64,000 nt of DNA from assembly GCF_016801865.2 (NCBI RefSeq), contig NC_068937.1:119695225-119759224 (forward strand), in the 5' to 3' direction. The notes below the pieces were generated by a model. That model saw only the letters and a list, made by a program, of their open reading frames with translations, had not been told where the DNA came from and did not search any database. Shown piece after piece: positions 22,191-33,023 of this stretch (its first letter is position 1; every line of letters starts with the position of its first letter). This DNA comes from Culex pipiens pallens (Eukaryota; Arthropoda; Insecta; Diptera; Culicidae). The translations under genes and the position numbers were made by a program.

Positions 22191-24229
22191 TTAGTTTTTT
22201 TAATTGGAGTATCACGGTTAATCAGTAATTTTGTGCTTGAATACAAAAATATATATTGTTCTTGTCTTTTGTTTGCAAAAGGTTGTACACAAACAATACC
22301 TGTATCAGATTTAAAATAATGATGTCCAGCTGAAAAAAACCGTCAATCAACGTGACTGATCCATTTAATTACTGAGCAAGATCCCATGAATCAACATCAA
22401 ACTGACTACCGATAATTAATACAGAAAATCAATATCACATTTCCCTGCCCACTATCTCCAGGTAATATGCCTTCAAAGTCAGTGCCGTTAAAGAGAGTTC
22501 CAACTTGTCCTTATAGAAATTCACATACAGTCACACACACACCCACTCGTTTACAAGCAGTGCACCCATTTCCTGTTTCCTGGCGTTTCTCGTCCCTGCA
22601 TCCTTCCTTGTGCACTTCTCTGCATCGTTAGGAATTTGCCAGACATGACACAGTACGAACGTGGCTGGCTAGCTCGGTAAAATTGAGCAACATTTAGTTC
22701 AATTTCCGTGCCACAGCAGTTACAGCTGCAGCGAGTACACAGCGTTTTCGTTACACGGTGAATAAAAATGTGTGTAAAATTACAGTGTTATTGTGTAAAA
22801 TGGTCGCAATGAAAAATTCTTTGAAATTGTTTCCATACAAAGCATTATTTTATAACATTTGTTAAAAAAAATTTTGTACTTAGATTTTTTAGAGTGTACA
22901 AGGAAACAGAACGAAGGACGTCGTCGTCGCGCTAACGATAATTACCTTCAAACTTGTGTGTTGATATTACGACCCCCTTCCCCCCGTCACCCACTGATAA
23001 AGGAGCCGCGGATCGTGACTTTGGCTCGAAATGATGATTATGGGAAAGTTGCACACTGTGCGCTAAAATACACGTGTACACACAGTTACACGCTAACTAT
23101 GCATTATTCAGCTGCACATTGCTGAATACACACGCACACAAATGTACAAACGATTCGGAAAAAGCTGGAAAAGTTGCACGCCAAGCGAATACGATTGCGG
23201 AAATCGTTCTTTTTTCGAGGACACTTGTTTGGGTTGGTATTTGGACCCAGTTGTAGCAACATAGTGTGATTTTGACGATGTGCGAAATTGTAATTAGAAT
23301 GCGCTTCTTTACGCCATTCGTTCTCATTTCAAAATTGGTGTGTTTCAGCTCTTTAAAAAATATCACTGCCGCTCAAATCGATTTGATTAATAAATATAAG
23401 AACTAATATTACACTATGTTTACATGGCAGCTGGGAGTTTGTTTGCATCAGATTTGCTACCTCTTTCTAGTATTTTTTTTTGTCAGGCGACTCTAGCTGT
23501 TTTGTTAATTTTTAATTTTTTGACTGACCGCCTAATATGTCAGTCAATATACATCACAGAACTATGACAGCTCGAGCTCGATCATTGTTTGCATCAGGGC
23601 ACTGTGACAAGAAGTTCGTCATTTTTGGCTTACATTGTATATTGTTCACTGGGCCTAGAAAGCCTAATTCAATTCAAACCTAAAAAAGCAACAAGCTTTT
23701 AATCTCAAAAACAGGTGATCTATATGCAAAAAAAAAACCGTGGCAAATCGATTTGTGGCAAATTTACATTTTTTTCAGTTTTAGGATTTTTTATGCTTAG
23801 TTGCAGGATTTTTTAGATCACATTTTTTTAGTTACATTTCTACGGTGTTTAACTATTAAAATTCATGGGATTAGCAGCACAGCAGCAAAAGTTAAACAAA
23901 AAAAGCTTATTTAACTAAATTTTGAATCTTTCCCACTACAGATATTGTAAGCAGCAACTAAATGTCAAATTCCAAGCCTTATTTTCAAATTAAGCAGAGC
24001 ATACCAATCTCGCATTAAATTCCCCAATCTGCCAGAAATTTTCAGTGGTTGTTTGGACTTATATAACTAGCATCTGGGCCACAAATGAGCACTCTGAGTC
24101 AATGGAAAGTGGGGGCAAAAATCTAAAAATGTCTGTAACTAAGGCAAAATTCAAAATTCAGATTTTCCCTACTGTCCATTGTTTTTTGTGTTTTTCCAGT
24201 TTTGAACAAAATTTACGATTTTTTGCATT
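22191..24229. other. Unassigned stretch
   Basis: No element ends or tRNA-like boxes are seen. GTTTGCATCAG occurs twice (near 23442 and 23588) without further homology. Frames of 60-89 codons look random. Confidence 0.4.
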
Positions 24230-24345
24230 TTTTAAAATCCTCACGAGCTCATTGTTTGTTCCAGGGAACAACTTTGCCAAAGAGCGCGAAAAGATTCGTC
24301 AACTATTAAGAATGTTACTGAATTCATAACAACGCCGCTGAAAAC
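24230..24345 (+). repeat. Short interspersed repeat shared with 36803-36930
   Basis: CCTCACGAGCTC, TTCCAGGGAACAACTTTG, GCGAAAAGATTCGTCAA and TATTAAGAATGTTA occur in the same order at 36803-36930. Class unknown. Confidence 0.65.
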
Positions 24346-26207
24346 GTCAATAGTGCACATTTTTTTGTGGGCAATTGAAATTTGAAAATTTTTGAACGAA
24401 AAACACATGAAAATTACCAATAAAATAAATTTCAAATTTTTTTACCGCATCATGTTTGTTTATAAGTATGTTGTCTTTTCTGATCACTTTAATTCTCATT
24501 TAGAAATGAACCCAAATGGTAAGCCTAAAAACTTTGTCTGTACAACTCATTTTTTTCTGGAAAAGCTAAATATCAAATACGTCCAGGGAACACAAGCAAG
24601 GGCGTGCGCACATAATTAGTCAATTTGATGCCACTTGCCAGCTTTTCGCACAAAATTTTTTAGATAACAAAAAATAAAGCTCCCGCACACCTAGGTAATA
24701 AATCATCACCCATCGGAGGCAGCAACAATCGGTAGTGGGGGTGGCTAAGGATGATGAACTTGACGGTAAGTTCACTCATTTTCACACGTTTTTCTTTAGT
24801 CTTTTTAAATTGACACCTCTGCCGGGGGGAGTTTTTACTGCTTAATGCACTTGAAATTGTACGCAACTGTAGGAAAAAGTAGGTGCTTGAAATTTGGAGA
24901 AGTTCTTCTAATTTAACGTCAACTGAGATTGACAAGCTAGCAAATCGGACAATTTTGATATGTTTTGCTTTCTAGTTTTATAAACCCATTTTGAATCGAC
25001 CAGCTGTGTTTTTAAGCAGAGATTTTGAAAGACTGAGCCGAATAGAATTTTAAGCGAAGGTATACCTTAATTCAGTGAGAAATTCATTTTTATTATAAAA
25101 CAAGCTCAAACGTTTCTTAAATTAATAACCATAATATTAAATTTGCGTTCAATCTTGAAACTTAAGCTCGTATTTATAAAGACATAAAGTTACAAATAGA
25201 CCTCGTGATTCTGCTCAAAATAACATTGGACTTAATTAAATTCCAGCTCTTCAGCCATTCCAGAAATGCAATTTCCTGTCCATAATGAGTGGAGAGATGC
25301 ATCGCCACTTTCAACTCCAAGTGCATTAGGGCTTGAATACAGATTTGATTTCTGAAACACTAAACGTCACCAGCTGCTGCTGCACTGTAATCCAAGAGTC
25401 ACGCCGTTTGCACATTTTAATGAAGTTCGCTCCCCGCGTGCAGTTTTCTACATTTTTCCCAACGCTTTTGAAGCACTGTTTGAATCGCAATGTAGAGGAA
25501 AAACGGAACGGAAATCGTGCTTTCAGAATAAAAATGAGAATTTCTATTTGTAACATTTCAAGTGAAAGAGAAACTTGAATGAAAACCCTGTTATTACGCT
25601 TCCTGTAGCAGCAGCTGGTCCGGTGGAATCGGATTGAATGAAAAACATTTATGAAAGAACGAATAAATCATTCAGGGAACGCTTGCACTCTAATGTCTTT
25701 TGACTAAGGCGCGGTGCGGTAATTTAATTGACATTTTCTTTCTCATTTATTTCTAGAATTGTAACCACTTCAAATCATTGCCAACTTACAACAAATAAAT
25801 TTGTTAAATGCTGCCATTGAAATGATTTCATTATTTCTGCTTCAAGTGCATCTTGTTTCACACCGTCAAAACATGGGCGCCATATTTTGCCAAGCCGCAG
25901 GCAGAAACGGGGCAGATTAAATTGTTTTGCGATTCTCGGCGAAAGTTATTCACGCCTTCCAGCAAATATTCGGTTTTGTCCCACCCCCTTCTTTCCAAAA
26001 TGATGATGAAACACGCCAATTAAATGCAAACCTGATCAAACCTGCTAAAACTTTGATAGGATGGACTTTAAGGTTTGTAACGGAAAAAGAATGAAATCTT
26101 AGAACAATGAAAATATAGAAGACATTATGAAAAAAAAACGTATTAAAATCCAGTTTTCGGTGATCATGCATTTATAAATCTGATCTAATCAATCTAATCA
26201 AACTCTA
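24346..26207. other. Unassigned stretch
   Basis: AT-rich DNA with no recognisable repeat ends. The 81- and 76-codon frames on opposite strands at 25326-25578 overlap each other and look accidental. TAATC-like words near 26180 might be a tail remnant. Confidence 0.4.
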
Positions 26208-26867
26208 CAGAGCAAAAAATCCGATGGTAAAATCGCATGCAAAAGCGTGCACATCACCTTCGTCAAAAAAGACACTTAATATTACACGCTGCATGTACAA
26301 TTTTTGTAAACACAAAAAAAAATTGCAACCGATGGGTTTTATACCCAGCATCAACAATAAAGACTGGCGCCTTAGCCCACTCAGCCATCAGACCGATGGA
26401 GAACGGAAAGGATAAACGCATATAAGAGCTTGACATTTCGGTCAAGTAGGTTTCCCATACTGATGAGCTACATATTTCAGGGTGTAATATTACAAAAAAT
26501 TGCATAAAATAATGCAACATTTAGGGTATTTTAACCATAAGTGGACCCCCTAGTAGAGCCGAAGCACATTTTTCACAAATTTTCAATATTTTAAGCACTT
26601 TTTCATAACCCTTTGTACAAAACAATGAAACTGAAGTCTTCTGAACAATTTTGACTATTTGTTTCATCATTTATTTCTTGTTGAGCAGAAAAATAGCCAT
26701 TTGAAAAAAAGTGTTTTTGCCTTGTTATGGACCCCCTTTTCCTATAGTGGACCCGGGTCCATAATCCGATTGTGGACCCGGTTCCACTATAGGCAATCTG
26801 TCATTTTGATACCAAATTTAACCGATATTTGATGCTTTGGTGCATGGTGTAGGTCTAATGATAGATA

Positions 26868-28816
26868 TGAGTAATTCTCGCTGAAAGTGGACCACTATTT
26901 ACATAAGGTGCTCAAAAATCAAAAGCAATGTACTTTTCCAATAGCCCCCACCAAGTTATGAATGAAACCATGTTTGGTTGGTTAAATTTGTCCTCACCTC
27001 GGCGCCACGAAGCTAAAACATTTTTTTTAATTGGTATTTTTTTGACTTAGGCGTGCCTACAAAATTGCTAATAACTTTGCAAAACTTCAACGAACCCTTG
27101 ATGTTTAGGGGTGTTTTGGAAAGGAAATGAGCAGTGCTTTCGAATGCACTTGTCAGAAAAATACCGTTCCATACATTTTTTAGCCACAAAACACCAATAT
27201 ATTTTTAAAAGTCATTTTTGAAGGCCGGCGCCCTGCTTTATCGAAAAACTGACAAATCCATTCGAAAGCTGAGACGATTTCACATAAAGGACCAATAAAT
27301 CTAAGGTGTATGTTCCTCCTATCTTTTTTAATCTAATTTTGATTCTGCGAGCGCAGCGCTCCGTTCGCATTTCCGGCGCCCAAAATGTTGCAATTTGCTT
27401 GCCCCATTTTAAGGTTTTGTCAAAAAATATAGGTGCTCACTTTTTAAATGAGCACGGCCTATTATTTACATGCGGCATATGTTTTGGAAGCCAGAGTATG
27501 GTTTCTTATAGTTGTTTTGGTCGCTGAATTCGGATCTGGAATCAAATTTCAGATAAACAGTTAAATTTGGAGCCACGCCCAAAAGTTATTTGCAGTAATA
27601 TGCTGTAATTTTAATCGCTAGTGAATTCGGTCATATTTCATCTTTCGCTCACCTTTAACTGATATTTTACTTACGGATTTTTTTTAATTGCGACTGTTTC
27701 TTTCAACTTCTGATTGTTTTGAGAGGCCTCGTGGCGCGTTGGTTAGCGGCTTCGGCTGCCGATCTCTAAGTGGCTATGGGGAATACACGCAAATAATATT
27801 TGAGCGTGGCTAAAATATCACTGTTCACAGTTTATCTGAAATTTGATTCCAGATCCGAATTCAGCGACCAAAACAACTACAAGAAACCATACTCTGGCCT
27901 CCAAAACATATGCCGCATGTAAATAATAGGCCGTTCTTGTTAATTCTGAGAAATTTGTAAATTGGCACTTTTTTTTCTCACTAAAACTAAAATATCTTGG
28001 CACTGGAGTATCGAAATTACGTTTTCTTTTAGAGTAAAAAATGTGCGTGGTGAAATTTCCTACATGCTACATGCATTAGTTTTACTGGAAAATCGTCAGC
28101 CAATTGTAAATGAGCATTTAACAAAAAAAGTAAAAAAAACAATTTTTCGACATTAAATTGCCTGGAAGAACCCAGAATCATAAATATTGGTCAATTATCG
28201 AAAGTGCATTTTGATCCATGGACAATAAACTATCATTTAAAAAGTGAGCACCTATATTTTTTGACAAAACCTTAAAATGGGGCAAGCAAATTGCAACATT
28301 TTGGGTGCCCGAAATGCGAACGGAACGCTGCGCTCGCAGAATCAAAATTAGATTAAAAAAGATAGGAGGAACATACACCTTAGATTTATTGGTCCTTTAT
28401 GTGAAATCGTCTCAGCTTTCGAATGGATTTGTCAGTTTTTCGATAAAGCGGGGCGCCGGCCTTCAAAAATGACTTTTAAAAATACATTGGTGTTTTGTGG
28501 CTAAAAAATGTATGGAACGGTATTTTTCTGACAAGTGCATTCGAAAGCACTGCTCATTTCCTTTCCAAAACACCCCTAAACATCAAGGGTTCGTTGAAGT
28601 TTTGCAAAGTTATTAGCAATTTTGTAGGCGCGCCTAGGTCAAAAAATTACCAATTAAAAAAAAAGTTTTAGCTTCGTGGCGCCGAGGTGAGGACAAATTT
28701 AACCAACCAAACATGGTTTCATTCATAACTTGGTGGGGGCTATTGGAAAAGTACATTGCTTTTGATTTTTGAGCACCTTGTGTAAATAGTGGTCCACTTT
28801 CAGCGAGAATTACTCA
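26868..28816. repeat. Inverted repeat with two 584-bp arms
   Basis: The arm 26868-27451 pairs with 28233-28816 almost base for base; conceptual translations of matching parts differ at a single residue. Ends read TGAGTAATTCTCGCTGAAAG with TA on each side, so it may be a separate fold-back inserted in the 3220-bp element. The 781-base centre holds another inverted repeat. Short frames in the arms are mirror copies and not genes. Confidence 0.85.
27455..27933. repeat. Inner fold-back with about 105-bp arms and a tRNA-like remnant
   Basis: CGGCCTATTATTTACATGCG at 27455 pairs with the complement ending at 27933, through the GAATTCGGATCTGGAATCAA block. Its loop contains CTCGTGGCGCGTTGGTTAGC and GGCTTCGGCTGCCGATCTC (27730-27769), matching the 5' half of the SINE at 43767. 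The B box part is missing. Confidence 0.7.
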
Positions 28817-29810
28817 TATAATGAATAAAATATGGATTTTGCTCACTTTTCATTATAAACAAATATGTTTTGTTAACAAATTTGGCTTTAAACAACAAAA
28901 AAACCTAACAGATATTTAAACACAAAACCACTGCTAACATAAAAATAATAAAAAAGTAATCTTGATGCTAATTTTTCCATATTAATTACATAAATGGTTG
29001 ACCGAAACTTAACATTAGATTTGTTTATAGTTGCTGATAAAACCAAGCATGATTATTTAAAAAAATGTTTTTTTATTGATTTATTATTATAAAATATCAT
29101 TTTAAACTGCAATTATGATGCTTCAGTTAAGTACAATTAACTATAGTTTTGATTAATTATAAATTCTTACGGCTTCAGCATTTTTGGTACATTTAACACG
29201 AAAACAGCTATATTTATACTCATAATTGAAAAATATGCGTTTAGGTTGATAACAACAAGTATTTATTGTATGTTTGAGAGAAACTTTTGCTTGAATACAC
29301 AGTTTTCTTCATTTTTGAAGGTTAAATTAACAGGGGTCCACTTTTGGAAAAGTTTGGATTTCGTTGTCCTATATTGGACCCCCCTTATTTTTGCTCGAAA
29401 ATGGCAGTTCTTCGCTTTATTTTTGTAAAGATCCTTAAACTTACATTATTTCGACATGCTGAAGTTAAAAAATCAGTCAAAAAATGATTGGATGGTTAAT
29501 TCAATCATAAAATATATATGCAGTTTTGTTGTGAAAATGCTAGTGGCCATAGCTGATTTCAAATGTCGAACTCAATACACGTATTTTGGTGAAAAGGACA
29601 ATTCAATGTCAGTCAACATTGTTTTAAATGATGCTGAACATGCCAAATAAATGATTTATAGACAACAACACGCTTGAAATTGTGATTTTATTGAATTTTT
29701 CATCAAAAACCCTTCAGAGGGTCCACTAATGGGTAACGTACCCTATTTTATACCCAGGCCTTTTACACGCAGCTGGATTCAAGCTGGATTACTACAATTT
29801 TTGCTGTTTA

Positions 29811-30342
29811 GCGCAGCCAATGTTTCGAAGGGATTCTGGAGAGTGCCTTAGGTTAGATTACACGCCTAGCACTCTTCTTGTCATTTATTAATATTTGTAG
29901 TGCGCAAGACGTTAAAGCGGCCAGGCCTACTGCGTAAAGATGTATCGCAGAGACATGATTCTTATTTCAAGTGGGTTGAGTTTGAGCATAAAGTGTTAGA
30001 ACAACAACACAATTCTGAATCGACAGGGGAGGTTTAGTTTATTCGTTGGGAGCACCATGCTAAGAAGGTATGGTACGGGACCCTCTTATGGGACATTGCA
30101 TAGGGGGATGGCGTCGCTATTTTTAGACCACGTTTTCCACTTTTTCTCCATCGAAACCGACTACATTATCGACTTCATTTTGCTGGGCGAGATAGGACGC
30201 CGTCTATTTTTAGACGATGACTCAGCACTTTTCCACTCTTGCACTTAAAAAAACCAGATGGCAGCACGATGTAACGCCACGTCCCTATTTCCACGAATGC
30301 CCTGGACACTATTTGCCGTGGTTATAGCGCCACAACTTGCTC
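29811..30342 (-). mobile_element. GATTA-tailed retroposon, copy 3, interrupted by a MITE
   Basis: Matches copy 2 from GCGCAGCC (without the pentanucleotide tail) through GCGGCCAGGC, GACAGGGGAGG and GGTATGGTACGGGACCCTC to ACAACTTGCTC. A 183-bp TA-flanked insertion at 30103-30285 breaks it. It abuts the right end of the tRNA-bearing element. Confidence 0.75.
30103..30285. mobile_element. 183-bp MITE inserted at TA
   Basis: Ends GGGGGATGGCGTCG and (complement) GGGACGTGGCGTTA are flanked by TA (30101-30102 and 30286-30287). The uninterrupted site is visible in copy 2 at about 20531 (CATTGTATTTCCAC). A CTATTTTTAGAC word occurs near each end. Confidence 0.8.
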
Positions 30343-30362
30343 TCTATAACAAAATTCCTAAT

Positions 30363-30530
30363 CCCAGTCATGGCCTAGGGGTTAGCATTTTTGCTTATCA
30401 ATCCAAAGGACGGTGTATCGAAACCCGCCTCGAGCGACTTTGATTTTTCGTTCATCATTTCTTAACTTTCTCGTGCACATCGCCTTCGTCAAAAGACCCT
30501 TAATATCACACGCTGCATGTACATAGGTGT
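30363..30530 (+). mobile_element. tRNA-like SINE head joined to a MITE-like tail
   Basis: A box TGGCCTAGGGGTTAGCA at about 30371 and B box-like GGTGTATCGAAACCC at 30412-30426. The following GTGCACATCGCCTTCGTC and CACACGCTGCATGTACAT match a piece of the tRNA-bearing TIR family, but in the opposite relative orientation to its own tRNA unit. Confidence 0.5.
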
Positions 30531-31198
30531 TCAAGGCTTTACAACTGAATCCTACTAACCTCCTCAAAGCTTCAATAAAACCATTGTTAAAACCTTGTTA
30601 GAAGTTAGGAAAAATGACATGTCATACGTCTTGATGCGTCATATGACAAGCAGATTTAACTCTGGCAAAACATAATTCTTCGTTTTGCCAAATGAAATTA
30701 TGGAGATGGTTGTTAGAAATGGCGATGATATGATAGATTTTGGGGTAATTAAAATAATTTCAAAGCTTATTTCTCGCAATTGGTTGCTCAAATTAAGCTG
30801 CGGTTGTAATTTTATCGATAAATGTGGGAGAGTCAAAAATCAACTCGCATTTTTGTAAATTCTTCTTTTTAATATTTTTTTCCATTTTTACCTGCTTATT
30901 TATTCTCTTATTTTCTCCGTTCAATCCGCTCATGTGCACTTCCCTCATGAAGTTATTTTCACAAACAGCCAACTTTCCTTGCATTCGCATCTAGCTGGTA
31001 TGTTCGGCGCAACGGAGAAAGGAACTTGAACATAGTTGAACCTTAATCCGAGCCAAAGTTTTCCTTTCAGTTTTTCCCCCCCTCCATCGGGGGGTTGCTT
31101 TTCCCGCTGTATGCGTTTCATTGTTATCATGGAAATTCCTCTTCTCGGGGTAAAGTGAATGTGCGAAATGTGCTCTGCCTTATTGTGATGCTCTCGGG

Positions 31199-31200
<2 letters not shown>
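30531..31200. other. Unassigned stretch
   Basis: No repeat ends or persuasive frames are seen. A short direct repeat of ATGTCATACGTC/ATGCGTCATATGAC type occurs near 30620-30650. Confidence 0.4.

Positions 31201-31202
<2 letters not shown>

Positions 31203-31273
<71 letters not shown>
31203..31273. repeat. (TG)n microsatellite, about 35 units
   Basis: Uninterrupted TG dinucleotides. Alternating purine/pyrimidine tracts of this length can adopt Z-DNA. Frames of 122-125 codons across it on both strands are artefacts of the repeat. Confidence 0.98.
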
Positions 31274-31277
<4 letters not shown>

Positions 31278-31390
31278 GTGGTGCAACCAAACGACGCACA
31301 ACTTTTTAAGCACAGTATTATTAGATTAATAAAATACTTTTCGGAAAAGTTGTGTCTGCTGCTGCTGCCACCGTTCGCGTCGCCAGAAAG

Positions 31391-31400
31391 GGAGAGAGAG

Positions 31401-31442
<42 letters not shown>
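31391..31442. repeat. (GA)n microsatellite
   Basis: About 26 GA units with one GC interruption, starting only about 118 bases after the (TG)n tract. GA repeats can bind GAGA-type factors or form triplexes; whether that happens here is not shown. Confidence 0.97.
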
Positions 31443-31445
<3 letters not shown>

Positions 31446-32072
31446 TTCGATCGCGAGTCCTGAGGGTGCAGCACAACATAATCATCTTCCTCTAACCCCT
31501 GCAAGTATGCAACACCACCGTCTTTTGCGTTTCACATGGCCTCGTTTGTTTTTCCCACACGTGGCACCGGGTTGATTTTGCATGCTGAGGAAGGCACTGC
31601 CCGTGAATAGGGGTTTCCGCGTAGGTGTAATCTTGTGGGTAAAGTTTTCCTGGAAGTGAAATGCAACAAATGAGCTTTTTATCAACTGCTTTGTTGGGTG
31701 AATTGCGGGGAGGAGTTGTATGAAACTTTATATTAAGTCGACATCGAACTTTTTTTTTTAACAAAAATCTTATAAAAATAAATTAATCATGTAGGACATT
31801 TCGATAACATCACTTCCAGCCTAAAACAACCACCAAAGGCAGCATATATATGGAACAGCATCTGCAGGCTGGTCGAGTGACACATATACGGTTCGTGATT
31901 GCTCATTTTCTGTAATGTAAATTGAATTCGAAATTAACACGAAATGGAGCCAAATGCTCGCGATTCAGTTTCGTGAATAAACTTCCAGAATTGAAGATAT
32001 TATAGTTCCTGAAAGTTTGAGAAACTTTGCTCTATTTAGCATTTCTGCTGGGGGTCATTTAGGCATGACGTA
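31443..32072. other. Unassigned stretch
   Basis: Moderate G+C near 31500-31700 and AT-rich after that. Two overlapping minus-strand frames (67 and 90 codons) have no recognisable features. Confidence 0.4.
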
Positions 32073-32441
32073 CACAGCAAAAAATCCGATGGTAAAATCG
32101 CATGCAAAAGCATGCACATCACCTTCGTCAAATTAAACACTTAATAGTACACATTGCATGTACAATTTTTGCAAACACAAAAAAAAAGTTGCAACCGACG
32201 GGATTCAAACCCAGCACCAATAGTAAGGACTGGCGCCTTAGCCCACTCGGCCATCAGACCGATGTAAAGCTGCAAGGATAAACACATATATGAGCTTGAC
32301 ATTTCGATCGAGTAGGTTTCCCATACTGATGGGCTACATATTTCAGGGCGTAAAATCACATGAAATTGCATAAAATAATGCAATATTTATTTTACACCCA
32401 GGCCTTTTACACGCAGCTGGATTACTATTTTTTTAGCTGTG
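32073..32441 (-). mobile_element. TIR element carrying a tRNA-Leu-like unit, copy 3 (intact, 369 bp)
   Basis: CACAGCAAAAAATCC at the left and its approximate complement TTTTTTTAGCTGTG at the right, each bordered by TA (32071-32072 and 32442-32443). On the minus strand the tRNA-like unit has A box TGGCCGAGTGGGCTAAGG (32236-32253) and B box GGGTTTGAATCCC (32200-32212). The T-rich run after it could end an RNA polymerase III transcript. The subterminal part has GCATGCAAAAGCATGC palindromes. This copy best defines the family. Confidence 0.8.
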
Positions 32442-32765
32442 TACTTAAGAGAAGACGCCTCGTTTCAGTGGATTTTAAAAAAAATAAACTGTAAAAGCTA
32501 AAAAAAAATAGCAAAGTTTTGCATAATACTTTGAAAACAAGAGCAACATATTTAAAATACCAAACCTGTATCTTGTCCACGTCACTTTTTGGCGATCCGA
32601 GGAAAACGCGTTTTAATTTTTGACATTTACAAAGCGGATTCAGTGGAAATTTTTACTCAACTATTGTTGTTAGTGCGAAAGTTAACATTCCATAGGTCGC
32701 ACGCCCTAAGGTGTCAGAATCGTAAGAAATGGCTGGCAAAAACATAAATTTGTACCAATTCATTC

Positions 32766-33016
32766 ACTGCCTGTGTGGATCAATCGGACCGCGCACTGGA
32801 CTCACAATCCAGAGGTCGCCGGTTCGAATCCTGAGGCAGACGCAAAAATTCTAGGTGTTAATATAGGTATTCGGTGCCCTCTCCCCGTGCCATACCTTCA
32901 CACTTAGGAGACCCGGGAGGCGGAGTGTTGTCGCAAAAATAACGATACACACCTGTGGATCTGTTGACAAAACCGCAAGGTTTAAGAGGGCCACATTATA
33001 AGGTGTTACGATTCCG
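32766..33016 (+). mobile_element. tRNA-derived SINE, 251 bp
   Basis: The head (32767-32839) has an acceptor-like pairing CTGCCT / AGGCAG, A box TGGATCAATCGG and a perfect B box GGTTCGAATCC at 32821-32831; the anticodon loop reads CTCACAA. The body has ATAGGTATTCGGTGCCCT and CACACTTAGGAGACCCGGGA, and a reverse fragment of the same body lies at 50095-50225. A possible 7-bp duplication TTCATTC flanks it (32759-32765 and 33017-33023). Confidence 0.75.
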
Positions 33017-33023
33017 TTCATTC

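Larger units (their letters stand above)
26524..29743. mobile_element. 3220-bp TA-flanked TIR element inserted in the tRNA-bearing element
   Basis: Left end GGGTATTTTAACCATAAGTG and right end (complement) GGGTACGTTACCCATTAGTG both continue into GACCC and are flanked by TA at 26522-26523 and 29744-29745. Comparison with the uninterrupted copy at 32390 confirms a clean insertion at TA. Subterminal GTGGACCC words recur (about 26750, 26776, 29330, 29376). No frame longer than about 75 codons and no transposase motif are visible, so it depends on enzymes from elsewhere, most likely Tc1/mariner/pogo-like given the TA target; that class is inference. Confidence 0.85.
26208..29808 (-). mobile_element. 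TIR element with tRNA-Leu-like unit, copy 2, split by an insertion
   Basis: The left part (26208-26523) matches 32073-32390 closely, including the tRNA-like unit on the minus strand (A-box region at about 26370-26390; the B box has decayed to a GGGTATAAAACCC-like form). The right end resumes at 29746 with TTTTATACCCAGGCCTTTTA and ends in TTTTTGCTGTTTA. Everything between is the 3220-bp element at 26524-29743. TA flanks the ends. Confidence 0.8.

Noticed and set aside
31095..31504. Open frames of 122-125 codons on both strands
   Set aside because: They consist of Cys-Val or Thr-His repeats and Ser-Leu or Arg-Glu repeats encoded by the (TG)n and (GA)n tracts.
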